Origin: Lutibacter sp.
Lineage (GTDB): Bacteria; Bacteroidota; Bacteroidia; Flavobacteriales; Flavobacteriaceae
Reading direction: 5' to 3'
DNA length: 39,141 nt
Assembly: GCF_016342705.1 (NCBI RefSeq)
Contig: NZ_JAEINV010000023.1
Coordinates: 1-39,141 of the forward strand
Shown: positions 28,226-39,024 of the stretch, piece after piece
Layout: each line of letters opens with the position of its first letter
Position numbering within the stretch: position 1 is the stretch's first letter
Position numbers and translations under genes: made by a program
The notes under the pieces: model-generated
What the model was told of the DNA's origin: nothing
The model's input: only the letters and a program-made list of their open reading frames with translations
Database searches by the model: none

Positions 28226-28308
28226 AATTTACCCTACCACTAGTTTTATTTTAATAACAAGAGTTTTTATTGATTTTTGAAAATACTTTTTATTATTTTT
28301 TAGGGTAA
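28226..28308. promoter_or_regulatory. Divergent control region with paired TAGGGTAA octamers
   Basis: The 184-bp gap 28166-28349 separates the cytochrome operon from the thioredoxin cassette. It holds TTACCCTA (28229-28236) and its inverse TAGGGTAA (28301-28308). The minus-strand 11-mer TAGGGTAAATT (28226-28236) also occurs at 4753-4763, where it overlaps the palindrome before the giant gene. A weak -7-like TATTTTAA (28183-28190, minus) with TTTG (28214-28217, minus) could serve the operon. Common control by one regulator is inference. Confidence 0.35.
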
Positions 28309-28358
28309 TGAACATTTAAATTGTTTTAAAGGCACAACCAATTAAATAATTGTATAAA

Positions 28359-28793
28359 ATGAATTTTAAATTAACAGTGCTATTTCTTCTTTTAGGAATT
28401 TCAACGATGTTTTCACAAAATTGGCTGACAAATTTTGAAGACGCCAAAAGTATTTCAAACAAAGAAAATAAACAGATTGTATTGGTTTTTCAGGGCTCGG
28501 ATTGGTGTGCGCCTTGTATAAAACTAGACAGAGAAATTTGGAGTACTCCAGAATTTATAAAATATGCCAACGAGCATTTTATTCTGGTAAAAGCAGATTT
28601 TCCAAGGAAAAAAAATAATAAACTAGCTGAAAATCAGCAACAACAAAATAATCAATTGATGGAAAAGTACAACAAGAGTGGATTTTTTCCTTTTGTTGCA
28701 GTTATAGATAAAAATGGAAAAATGTTGGGATCTACTGGATACAAAAAAACAAGTCCATCAGCATATATTAAAACACTCACTTCTTTTAACTAA
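28359..28793 (+). CDS. Thioredoxin-like protein (exported)
   Basis: The start is the ATG at 28359 (144 residues); the frame upstream of it opens only with TTG at 28350. A signal peptide (MNFKLTVLFLLLGISTMFSQ) precedes a thioredoxin fold with the active site WCAPC in GSDWCAPCIKLDREIW and the cis-Pro-like segment GFFPFVAVID. A Gln/Asn-rich insertion (about 88-100) is unusual. It likely reduces or isomerises disulfides in the periplasm. It is the first gene of a cassette with a tiny Cys-tailed lipoprotein 4 bp downstream and a DUF3570 barrel, so its substrate may be the Cys tail of that lipoprotein. Confidence 0.88.
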   Translation: MNFKLTVLFLLLGISTMFSQNWLTNFEDAKSISNKENKQIVLVFQGSDWCAPCIKLDREIWSTPEFIKYANEHFILVKADFPRKKNNKLAENQQQQNNQLMEKYNKSGFFPFVAVIDKNGKMLGSTGYKKTSPSAYIKTLTSFN

Positions 28794-28797
28794 AATT

Positions 28798-29010
28798 ATG
28801 ATTAAAAAAACGCTTTTAGGGATAGTAACTTTCGTTTTATGCAGCTCCTGCGTAGTTGTAAAAGAATATGAGAAAGTTTACTTAAACGACCCAGATATGG
28901 TATTGGTAGATAAAAAAATAAATAAATTTGAAACTAGTTTTCAGGTATACAGAGAGGCTGCTTCTGGAGCAAATGGCGGAAAATCAGGTGGTGGTTGTGG
29001 CTGCAATTAA
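28798..29010 (+). CDS. Small DUF4266-like lipoprotein with Cys-Gly-Cys tail
   Basis: The 70-residue product from the ATG at 28798 has a lipoprotein signal (MIKKTLLGIVTFVLCSSC) and a mature part of about 53 residues with V.EYEKVYLNDPDMVL and a Gly-rich end GANGGKSGGGCGCN at the very C-terminus. This matches the DUF4266 family, which in many bacteria lies beside DUF3570 genes. The tail could bind metal, carry a modification or be a thioredoxin substrate; none is demonstrated here. It lies 4 bp after the thioredoxin gene and 9 bp before the barrel gene. Confidence 0.82.
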   Translation: MIKKTLLGIVTFVLCSSCVVVKEYEKVYLNDPDMVLVDKKINKFETSFQVYREAASGANGGKSGGGCGCN

Positions 29011-29019
29011 TAAATAACT

Positions 29020-30513
29020 ATGAAAAATTATATAACCTTGTTTGTTTTAATGATGTCATTTTATGGGTTCTCACAAAATGAAAATACGGCCTATAAAAAG
29101 CGTGTTCTTGAAAATACAGAAGTAGATTTAATTTCTAGTTTTTATGGGCAAGATGGAGATAATGCAGCTATAACAGGTGGAATAGGAACTGAAAAACTAA
29201 CCGATGTAGCATCAACAATAACAGTATCAATCCCTTTAAATGATAATGATATTTTTACCATTGACGGAACTATTTCTGCGTATAGTTCTGCCTCCTCAAG
29301 TAATGTAAATCCTTTTGATGGTGGCGGTAGCAATTCCAATAGAATTCGTTATGAAGACGACGATAAAAATGGAGGTATTTCAGCAAAAAGTGCTGCATCA
29401 TCAACGTCAATAAGTACTGCAGGAACTAGTAGTTCAGGTGGAAGCCCTTGGGTAGAGTCTTCAGGAGCTTCAAAATCTGATGTTTGGACGAGTGCAAATA
29501 TTGGTTATAGTCATGCTTCAAATGATAGAAATAGCATTGTTGTAGCTCATTTAAATTTTGCAAATGAATTTGATTATACGTCATTTGGATTGGGTGGAAG
29601 CATTACGAAACTTTTTAATGAAAAAAATACGGAAATAGATTTAAAAGGAAATGTATATTTTGATTCTTGGCAGCCTATTTATCCAACAGAAATTAAGGCA
29701 TATAAAGAAACAAATGGGAGCCTGAGTTCAGGTTTCTTTTCAGGCGTTGCTATTTTAAATAAAAACGGCGCAATTATTAACAAAAATGGACCAAGTATTT
29801 GGAGTCCATTTAATACAAGTTTAATAGACAATACATCAAGAAATACGTACTCACTTTCTTTAAGCTTTTCTCAAATAATAAGTAAAAAAGCCCAATTTTC
29901 AATCTTTTTAGATGTGGTTCAGCAAAAAGGATGGTTAGCAAATCCAATGCAGCGGGTTTATTTTGGTGATAGAGCAAATTATTATATTGGAAATGCTACA
30001 AGTATTCCAAATTACACTTCAAAAAGTAATACGGATGTTTTTCAATTAGCAGATGATATTGAGCGTTTGCCTAACACTCGATTTAAAGTGCCAGTTGGCG
30101 CTCGTTTAAATTATTATATAAATGAAGTTGTTTCCTTAAGAACCTATTACAGATATTATTATGATGATTGGGGAATTACTTCGCATACTGCAAACATAGA
30201 ATTGCCCATTAAAATTAGTGATAAGTTTACAGTGTTTCCAACCTACAGGTATTATACCCAAACCGCAGCAGATTATTTTGCACCGTATGAGGAGCTTTTA
30301 TCAACCAATGAATTTTATACCTCAGATTATGATTTGTCTAAATTCAATTCCAATCAGTTTGGCTTTGGCGTTTCGTATACCGACATATTTACTTCTAGAA
30401 GAATATGGAAGCTTGGTTTAAAAAGCGTGGACATAAAATATAGCAATTACAAACGGAATACTGGTTTAACAGCTGGAATTATTTCTGCTGGATTTAAATT
30501 TGTAATGGATTAA
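29020..30513 (+). CDS. DUF3570-family putative outer-membrane beta-barrel
   Basis: The 497-residue protein has a signal peptide (MKNYITLFVLMMSFYGFSQ), then VLENTEVDLISSFYGQDGDNAAITGGIGTE.LTD, a signature of DUF3570. A Ser/Gly/Asn-rich insertion (about 88-145) probably forms an external loop or linker. The rest is alternating-hydrophobic strands (TYSLSLSFSQIISKKAQFSIFLDVV, YYINEVVSLRTYYRYYYDDWGI, ELPIKISDKFTVFPTYRYYTQ) ending in a strand FKFVMD, as expected of an outer-membrane barrel. Third gene of the thioredoxin/DUF4266 cassette. Function of the family is not established to my knowledge; surface display or export of the small Cys lipoprotein is speculation. Confidence 0.85.
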   Translation: MKNYITLFVLMMSFYGFSQNENTAYKKRVLENTEVDLISSFYGQDGDNAAITGGIGTEKLTDVASTITVSIPLNDNDIFTIDGTISAYSSASSSNVNPFDGGGSNSNRIRYEDDDKNGGISAKSAASSTSISTAGTSSSGGSPWVESSGASKSDVWTSANIGYSHASNDRNSIVVAHLNFANEFDYTSFGLGGSITKLFNEKNTEIDLKGNVYFDSWQPIYPTEIKAYKETNGSLSSGFFSGVAILNKNGAIINKNGPSIWSPFNTSLIDNTSRNTYSLSLSFSQIISKKAQFSIFLDVVQQKGWLANPMQRVYFGDRANYYIGNATSIPNYTSKSNTDVFQLADDIERLPNTRFKVPVGARLNYYINEVVSLRTYYRYYYDDWGITSHTANIELPIKISDKFTVFPTYRYYTQTAADYFAPYEELLSTNEFYTSDYDLSKFNSNQFGFGVSYTDIFTSRRIWKLGLKSVDIKYSNYKRNTGLTAGIISAGFKFVMD

Positions 30514-30535
30514 GAATCGTTTAAAGTTTTTCTCT

Positions 30536-30543
30536 TAAGTTTG
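30536..30543 (+). promoter_or_regulatory. Candidate -7 promoter element of the ECF sigma gene
   Basis: TAAGTTTG matches the Bacteroidota -7 consensus TAnnTTTG exactly and lies 21 bp before the ATG at 30565. The expected -33 box is only weakly represented (GTTT at 30519-30522). It suggests that the sigma/anti-sigma/receptor genes have their own promoter. Confidence 0.35.
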
Positions 30544-30564
30544 TAAGAACTTAAAATATATTTT

Positions 30565-31068
30565 ATGAATTTATGTAATCATAAAACATTTGAAACGGTT
30601 TATAAAAAATATTCAAATGGTTTGTATAATTATTTGTATTACACTTTTGGAAATCAAACAGATGCAGAAGACGTCACTCAAAATGTTTTTTTAAAACTTT
30701 GGGAGCGCTGTAAAACAGTTTCTTTAGAAAATATAAAAAGTTACTTGTATACTTTAGGGAGAAATGAATGCTTAAATATAAAAAAACATGAAAAGGTGAA
30801 AATTGTTTTTCAAAAGCAGCATACCTCAGATGTTAATATAGAATCTCCCGAGTTTAACTTAGAAAAAAAAGAGTTTGAACAAAAATTAGAACAGGCCATT
30901 TCAAATTTAAAGGAAGGAGAAAGACAGGTTTTCTTGATGAGCAGAATAGATAAAAAGAAGTATATGGAAATTGCAGAAGAACTTAATTTATCTGTAAAAA
31001 CCATTGAAAAAAGAATGCATAATGCATTGGTTTATTTGAGAACGAATATTAAAGAATTTAATAGATAA
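30565..31068 (+). CDS. ECF-type RNA polymerase sigma factor
   Basis: The 167-residue protein has sigma region 2 (YNYLYYTFGNQTDAEDVTQNVFLKLWE, about 18-46) and region 4 (about 105-160, with YMEIAEELNLSVKTIEKRMHNAL as the -35-recognising helix-turn-helix). The layout and length are those of extracytoplasmic-function sigma factors. It is followed 24 bp later by a FecR-type anti-sigma factor and a FecA-type receptor, the classic cell-surface signalling arrangement of Bacteroidota, so it probably activates the receptor gene on substrate binding. Confidence 0.93.
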   Translation: MNLCNHKTFETVYKKYSNGLYNYLYYTFGNQTDAEDVTQNVFLKLWERCKTVSLENIKSYLYTLGRNECLNIKKHEKVKIVFQKQHTSDVNIESPEFNLEKKEFEQKLEQAISNLKEGERQVFLMSRIDKKKYMEIAEELNLSVKTIEKRMHNALVYLRTNIKEFNR

Positions 31069-31092
31069 TCCCAACAGTATAAAAATAATAGT

Positions 31093-31986
31093 ATGGAAGA
31101 TCAAAAGTATTTGGCTGATTGGATGGAAGGTAAAATTACCGACGAAGAGTTAAAGGAAATGGTTGGAGAAGCAACTTTTTTATCCTATGCTCAAATTATA
31201 AAAACATTAGATAATTGGAGTGTTCCAGAAAGAAAGGATCCTAATTTTGAACAATTAGCAGCTAAAATGGCGTTGGTTAAAAAAGAGAAAAAAACACCAA
31301 AATATACATGGTTTGCTATTGCAGCATCTATCGTACTTATTTTTAGTGTAGGCTTGTATCAAATCAATTCTGTAAAAATTACTACTGAAATTGCAAATTA
31401 TAAAACAATAGATTTAATGGATGGTTCAAAAATTTATTTAGAACCAAATTCAACAGTACACTATAATAAACTTACCTATCGTTTGTATAGAAATATAGAG
31501 GCTGAAGGAACTATGGTTTTTAAAGTTTCAAAAGGGGCTCCGTTTAAGGTAGCAACCAAAAATGGAACCATTGCTGTATTAGGTACTACCTTTAAAGTAT
31601 TGGATCGCTTAAACTTTTTTAAAGTTTCTTGTTTTGAAGGAAAAGTAAAAGTGGGGATGCAAAATAATGCGTTTACAATTAAAGCTTCTGAAGAGGTGGA
31701 TAATGTATCTAAAGAAATTAAACCAGTTGAATATGAGTGGAATGAAGATATTCAGTCTACATATGCCACGTATCAACATACACCATTAGAGGTGGTTGTT
31801 GCAGATTTGGAAGCAATTTATGCCATTGATATTTCATTTTCTAATATGCCAGAAAAAGTGTATTTTTCAGGAAGGTATTCAACAGTAAATTTAGAAGAAG
31901 CCTTGTTGACTGTTTTTACTCCGTTTCATTTAAAAGCGAAGAAAATTCAGGATAATAACTATAAAATTGAATCACTTGAAGAATAG
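31093..31986 (+). CDS. FecR-family anti-sigma factor
   Basis: The 297-residue protein has a short N-terminal cytoplasmic region (about 1-70), one membrane helix (FAIAASIVLIFSVGLYQI, about 75-92), a periplasmic FecR domain (about 100-200, with LMDGSKIYLEPNST, GTMVFKVSKGAPFKVATKNGTIAVLGTTFKV), and a C-terminal DUF4974-like STN-type domain (about 225-295, HTPLEVVVADLEAIYAIDISF). It should bind the upstream sigma factor and receive the signal from the receptor. Its 3' end overlaps the start of the receptor gene, consistent with coupled translation. Confidence 0.93.
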   Translation: MEDQKYLADWMEGKITDEELKEMVGEATFLSYAQIIKTLDNWSVPERKDPNFEQLAAKMALVKKEKKTPKYTWFAIAASIVLIFSVGLYQINSVKITTEIANYKTIDLMDGSKIYLEPNSTVHYNKLTYRLYRNIEAEGTMVFKVSKGAPFKVATKNGTIAVLGTTFKVLDRLNFFKVSCFEGKVKVGMQNNAFTIKASEEVDNVSKEIKPVEYEWNEDIQSTYATYQHTPLEVVVADLEAIYAIDISFSNMPEKVYFSGRYSTVNLEEALLTVFTPFHLKAKKIQDNNYKIESLEE

Positions 31987-34495
31987 AAACTATTATTTTA
32001 TAATTTTTTTCTTAATTAATATACATATTTTATTCAGTCAATCAGAGGCTAGCTTAAAGAGTACGCTTAAAATGGCTGAAAATAAATATAACGTTTTTTT
32101 TTCATACAATGATGAGGCGCTGACTGTTATAGCAGATTACAACAAAGAATTACCTATTACGTTAGATGCTTTTTTAGCAGATTTAAAAGAAAAATATCAA
32201 ATTTCTTCAATCCTAACGGGTAAAACAATTTACGCGTTAAGTTTACCAATTCATGAGTTTCATAAAAAATTTGGAGGGGTTATTATAGATGAAAATACAA
32301 GTGAACCAATTGAAGGTGCTGTTGTAATTGTGAATGATTTAAACTCAATTACCGATGCACATGGACAATTTGAATTTATTAATATTTCAGTTCCTAAACA
32401 TATTCGGATAAGCCATCTAGCTTATGGAACAAGGGATATTGCAATTTCAGGATATAAAAATACTATTGAAATTAAAATTTCTATTAAAGAAACGCCCTTG
32501 GATTTGGTTGAAATTTCATATTTGGCAAAAGGAATTTTAAAAAGTAGGGATGGAGGTTTTGTTTTAAATCCAAAAAACCAAGGAGTTTTAGGGGGATTAA
32601 TAAATGCGGATGTTTTTCAAAGCATACAGCAATTACCTGGGGTTTCCAATGCTCAAGAAAATGCATCTGACTTATTTGTACATGGTAGTACACCCGATCA
32701 AAACTTAATTTTGTGGAATGGTATTCGGCTCTATCAAACGAGTCATTTATTAGGAGGTATTTCATCCATAAATTCAAATTCAGTTAATAAAGTCAACTTT
32801 TTTAGCAATGGAGTTAATGCAAAATATGGGAATCATACAGGTGGATTAATTGAAATTTCAACTGTAATGGAAGACAGTATTCCATCAAATGTATCTTTAG
32901 GTGTTAATTTGTTAGACATAGATGTAGCTTCTAATGTAAAAGTAGGTCATAAATTGGCTACAGATTTTTCATTTAGAAGATCTATTACGGATGTTGTGCA
33001 ATTTCAGCCCTTTAATAATTTAATGAATCAAACTTTTAAAAGTTCCAACATTACAACTTCCGAAACATTAAAGAAAGATGTTTTTTATTATGATTTAAGT
33101 GGTGGTATACATTATCAAGTGAATAAAAATAATTCATTTCGTATTCAAGGCCTCATGATGTTAGATAAATTTGATTACAGTTTTAAAGAGGATAAAAATT
33201 TATTAAATGAAAATTTATTTGTGAATAGTAAAAGTGGTGGACTTATTTGGAATGTTATTGATATAGAAAAGAACACTCAAATTGCAGCTAATTATACCGA
33301 GTATACCATGGATTATTACCAACAATTAAATGAGGTTGAAGATGATGGGAAGTATGAAAAGGAACAATTGAATACGAGAAAGAATAGTATTAAGGAAATT
33401 AATTTTAACGTTGATCAAGAATATATGTTATCAGATATTTCAACGCTTCAGGTTGGTTATCAATGGAATGAGAAAAAAATAAATTTTGATTATTTATCAA
33501 GCCATGAAGATGATTATTCCATTGCAGATTCTCAAAAAAGTATCATTGGAACACATTCCATTTATGGTAATTTTACCCTTCAGCAACCTAAAAATTATTT
33601 TATTCGTGGTGGCGTGCGCCTTAATTATTATGATCAATTGAATTCATTTCAATTGGAACCTAGAGTGTATGCAAAAAAAGCGATTTTCAATTATTTTAAC
33701 ATAAATGCTTCTTTTGAAATAAAAACGCAAGGGTTGCTTCAATCCTACGAAACAGTGAGTGAAACCTTTGAAAATGGAAATCAATTATGGGTTGGAGTGG
33801 ACGGAGAACAATTTCCACTTTTAAATGTGCATCAATTTAGTGGAGGACTGTCTTTTAATAAGAGCAATATTTTAATAGATGTTGAATATTTTAATAAAGG
33901 AATAGAAGGAATTACCACGTTTAATTATGGTTTTTTAGATCCAAACGATCAAGACTTTCACCAAGGAGAAAGCGAAGTTGAAGGGTTTGATTTCTTCTTA
34001 AGAAATAAAACGGGGATAGTAACAAGTTGGTTGAGTTATACCTACACGGATGCCGTAAATATTTTTAAAAATTTAAACAATTCAATTTCTTTTACAGGAA
34101 ATCAGCGTTTAAAGCATCAAGTTATGGCTTCAACAGCACTAACTATTCAAAATTTTAACGTTGCTTTGGCCTGGAAATGGCATTCGGGAAAACCGTATTC
34201 TTATCCGTCTGAAGTGACTGAATTGTCTGCCACTACTTATCGGTTTTCATATGACGATTTAAATAAATTTACATTACCAGATTATAAAAGAATGGATATT
34301 TCTTTGGTTTATAATTTTAAAAATAAACATAATAAGATGAAGCCAGAAATTGGATTTTCATTTATAAATATTTTAAAAGCTAAAAATGTGCTTCACAGGG
34401 TTTTTACCTATGATTTTACCAAAAAAGAAATCATACCAATTGATAGGTATTCCATACAGCCTACTTTTAATGTAAGTTTTAGATTAAAATATTAA
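31976..34495 (+). CDS. FecA-type TonB-dependent receptor
   Basis: There is no ATG before the signal peptide; TTG at 31976 gives MKNRNYYFIIFFLINIHILFSQ (a second TTG at 31967 would add three residues), so this gene probably uses a TTG start overlapping the FecR stop. About 839 residues: an N-terminal STN signalling domain (about 25-95), a carboxypeptidase-regulatory-like beta domain (about 100-180, GVIIDENTSEPIEGAVVIVND), plug (about 200-305, VFQSIQQLPGVSN, LFVHGSTPDQNLILWNGI), and a 22-strand-type barrel ending FNVSFRLKY. The STN domain plus the sigma and FecR genes upstream show a transducing receptor. The substrate is unknown; no SusD partner is present, so a metal complex or small cofactor is more likely than a glycan. 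Confidence 0.92.
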   Translation: MKNRNYYFIIFFLINIHILFSQSEASLKSTLKMAENKYNVFFSYNDEALTVIADYNKELPITLDAFLADLKEKYQISSILTGKTIYALSLPIHEFHKKFGGVIIDENTSEPIEGAVVIVNDLNSITDAHGQFEFINISVPKHIRISHLAYGTRDIAISGYKNTIEIKISIKETPLDLVEISYLAKGILKSRDGGFVLNPKNQGVLGGLINADVFQSIQQLPGVSNAQENASDLFVHGSTPDQNLILWNGIRLYQTSHLLGGISSINSNSVNKVNFFSNGVNAKYGNHTGGLIEISTVMEDSIPSNVSLGVNLLDIDVASNVKVGHKLATDFSFRRSITDVVQFQPFNNLMNQTFKSSNITTSETLKKDVFYYDLSGGIHYQVNKNNSFRIQGLMMLDKFDYSFKEDKNLLNENLFVNSKSGGLIWNVIDIEKNTQIAANYTEYTMDYYQQLNEVEDDGKYEKEQLNTRKNSIKEINFNVDQEYMLSDISTLQVGYQWNEKKINFDYLSSHEDDYSIADSQKSIIGTHSIYGNFTLQQPKNYFIRGGVRLNYYDQLNSFQLEPRVYAKKAIFNYFNINASFEIKTQGLLQSYETVSETFENGNQLWVGVDGEQFPLLNVHQFSGGLSFNKSNILIDVEYFNKGIEGITTFNYGFLDPNDQDFHQGESEVEGFDFFLRNKTGIVTSWLSYTYTDAVNIFKNLNNSISFTGNQRLKHQVMASTALTIQNFNVALAWKWHSGKPYSYPSEVTELSATTYRFSYDDLNKFTLPDYKRMDISLVYNFKNKHNKMKPEIGFSFINILKAKNVLHRVFTYDFTKKEIIPIDRYSIQPTFNVSFRLKY

Positions 34496-34620
34496 TTTAT
34501 TTTAATTAAAAAGCAAGTGTATTAAGTAACTTCAACTAGTGTTTAATTCTTTTCTAAAAAAGAAGAAATTCAATTAATTTAGGTGTAAATAAACAGTTTA
34601 TTTCTAAAGTGTTAATTTTG

Positions 34621-34665
34621 TAGCGTGATCCAGAATTGAACTGGAGAGACCTCCGGATTATGAAT
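34621..34665 (-). pseudogene. tRNA-Met(CAU)-like 3' half, decayed
   Basis: Read on the minus strand, 34665-34621 gives an anticodon loop TTCATAA (anticodon CAT at 34662-34660), 3' anticodon stem TCCGG, a variable region, a perfect T-arm TCCAG-TTCAATT-CTGGA (34645-34629) and an acceptor-like TCACGCT plus A. The 5' half does not pair: no partner for TCCGG and no matching acceptor strand are found; only a weak D-arm-like GCTC...GAGG lies at 34701-34686. It is therefore not a working tRNA. A 3'-half remnant is what a tRNA-targeting integrative element leaves behind. Confidence 0.55.
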
Positions 34666-34721
34666 GAAAGCTAGTAAAATGAAAACCTCTATGTTATGAG
34701 CTTTCGGATGCTGCTTTTGCA

Positions 34722-34756
34722 AAAACGTGTTCCAAAACGTGTTCCAAAACGTGTTC
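34722..34756 (+). repeat. Three 12-bp direct repeats AAAACGTGTTCC
   Basis: Two perfect copies (34722-34733, 34734-34745) and a third with a changed last base (34746-34757) sit head to tail beside the tRNA-like remnant. Arrays of short direct repeats flank the core of some integrase attachment sites; no integrase gene is present in this window. Confidence 0.8.
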
Positions 34757-34816
34757 AGAATTTAGATTGATGTGTTATACAATATTTACTGCAAAATACT
34801 ATTCTAATACCAATCC

Positions 34817-35461
34817 TTAAAACAACCCCAATTGTCCATCGGTATTTTTTAAAGAAGTAGCCACCAAATTGCAACTATAAGGAAACGCAAAATCTTTGTA
34901 ATTTTCACCGTGTAGCCAGTGTTGTTCATCTTGCTTTTTTAAAATAACGGGCATTCGTTGCTGGGTATTATGAATTTCACGCATCAATTCATTGGCTTGG
35001 GTAGTAACAATGCTGTAGGAATTTACAATTTCATTATTAAAAGCTATCCATTGCGTGTAAATACCTGCAAAAGCAAATAATTCTTGGTTTGGAAGTGTTA
35101 TTAAATATTTTTCTTTTTTAGAACCATTTTTAGTTCTCCATTGCCACTCATAAAAACCATCCGCAATGATTAAACAGCGGTTCTGTATCACATCTTTAAA
35201 ACTCTTTTTTTCAGTCAATGTTTCTATACGCGCATTTAAAGTGTACTTTTTAATAGTGTCATTTTCAGACCAGTTTGGAATTAATCCCCAATGAAATAAT
35301 TGGACCTTATTGGGTGCTTCATGTGTTATAACAGGTGTTTTTGGATGCTCAAAAGCACTAAAAAATTCTTGAGGCTCATAACTATTCAAATCACTAACTT
35401 CAGCATTAAAACGCGCTGCAATGGCTTCTTTTTCTTTTGTTATTTTAGTTTGATAGCACAT
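34817..35461 (-). CDS. HMCES/YedK-type abasic-site processing protein (SRAP)
   Basis: The 214-residue protein has all catalytic features of the SRAP family: Cys2 right after the start Met (MCYQTK), which forms a thiazolidine crosslink with abasic sites in single-stranded DNA; Asn76 in NARIET; Glu105 in GFYEWQW; and His164 in the REIHNTQQRMPVIL segment. The start at 35461 is fixed by the need for Cys at position 2 after Met removal. It protects abasic sites at stalled replication forks and is often linked to the SOS response, but no LexA-like box is evident here. Single gene, between the tRNA remnant and the beta-galactosidase gene. Confidence 0.95.
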   Translation of the reverse strand: MCYQTKITKEKEAIAARFNAEVSDLNSYEPQEFFSAFEHPKTPVITHEAPNKVQLFHWGLIPNWSENDTIKKYTLNARIETLTEKKSFKDVIQNRCLIIADGFYEWQWRTKNGSKKEKYLITLPNQELFAFAGIYTQWIAFNNEIVNSYSIVTTQANELMREIHNTQQRMPVILKKQDEQHWLHGENYKDFAFPYSCNLVATSLKNTDGQLGLF

Positions 35462-35513
35462 TTAATTTTTTTTAAAATAGGAGAAATTTTTCATTGAAGT
35501 GTCAATTAATAAA

Positions 35514-35547
35514 CAAAAATAGCAAGTTTTAAATATATAATTTACAA
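35514..35547 (-). promoter_or_regulatory. Candidate promoter of the SRAP gene
   Basis: On the minus strand TATTTTTG (35521-35514) fits TAnnTTTG and TTG (35547-35545) lies 23 bp upstream of it, within the usual spacing range. The inferred leader is about 45 nt. Confidence 0.4.
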
Positions 35548-35594
35548 TTGTAGTTTTTAATTGTGTTAGGTTAAATTACTATAAAAAAATGAAT

Positions 35595-35602
35595 TAACTT
35601 TG
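35595..35602 (+). promoter_or_regulatory. Candidate -7 element of the beta-galactosidase gene
   Basis: TAACTTTG matches TAnnTTTG exactly. No convincing -33 TTG lies at the proper distance. If used, the leader would be about 130 nt long. Confidence 0.3.
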
Positions 35603-35686
35603 AATATATTAGGGATACACTTAAAATATTGATATCTAAATTCGTTTAAAACTCTGTAAATAAATTGAATACACTAGCTTTTTTAG

Positions 35687-38902
<3,216 letters not shown>

Positions 38903-38929
38903 AAGTATAAATTACAAATTGCAAATACC

Positions 38930-38966
38930 AGGGTTTAACATTTAGTTTAATGTTGAACCCTTTCTT
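38930..38966 (+). terminator. Rho-independent terminator after the beta-galactosidase gene
   Basis: GGGTTTAACATT (38931-38942) pairs with AATGTTGAACCC (38949-38960) with one G-T wobble around the 6-nt loop TAGTTT, followed by TTTCTTATAT. It lies 28 bp after the stop and may also serve the convergent gene to the right. Confidence 0.8.
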
Positions 38967-39024
38967 ATATATAATTTAAAAAATTGAAGTGAATGATTTA
39001 GTTTTTATTAACTAAAGTAAATTT

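Larger units (their letters stand above)
34496..34816. other. Intergenic region after the TonB receptor gene
   Basis: The 321-bp stretch has no coding region. It contains the inverted repeat AAATAAAC-A-GTTTATTT (34587-34603), a tRNA-Met-like 3' half on the minus strand (34621-34665), a possible degenerate D-arm (34686-34701) and three 12-bp direct repeats (34722-34756). Confidence 0.6.

Noticed and set aside
34621..34714. Functional tRNA gene on the minus strand
   Set aside because: The anticodon stem and acceptor stem lack their 5' partners and the D-arm is degenerate, so only a 3' half is supported.
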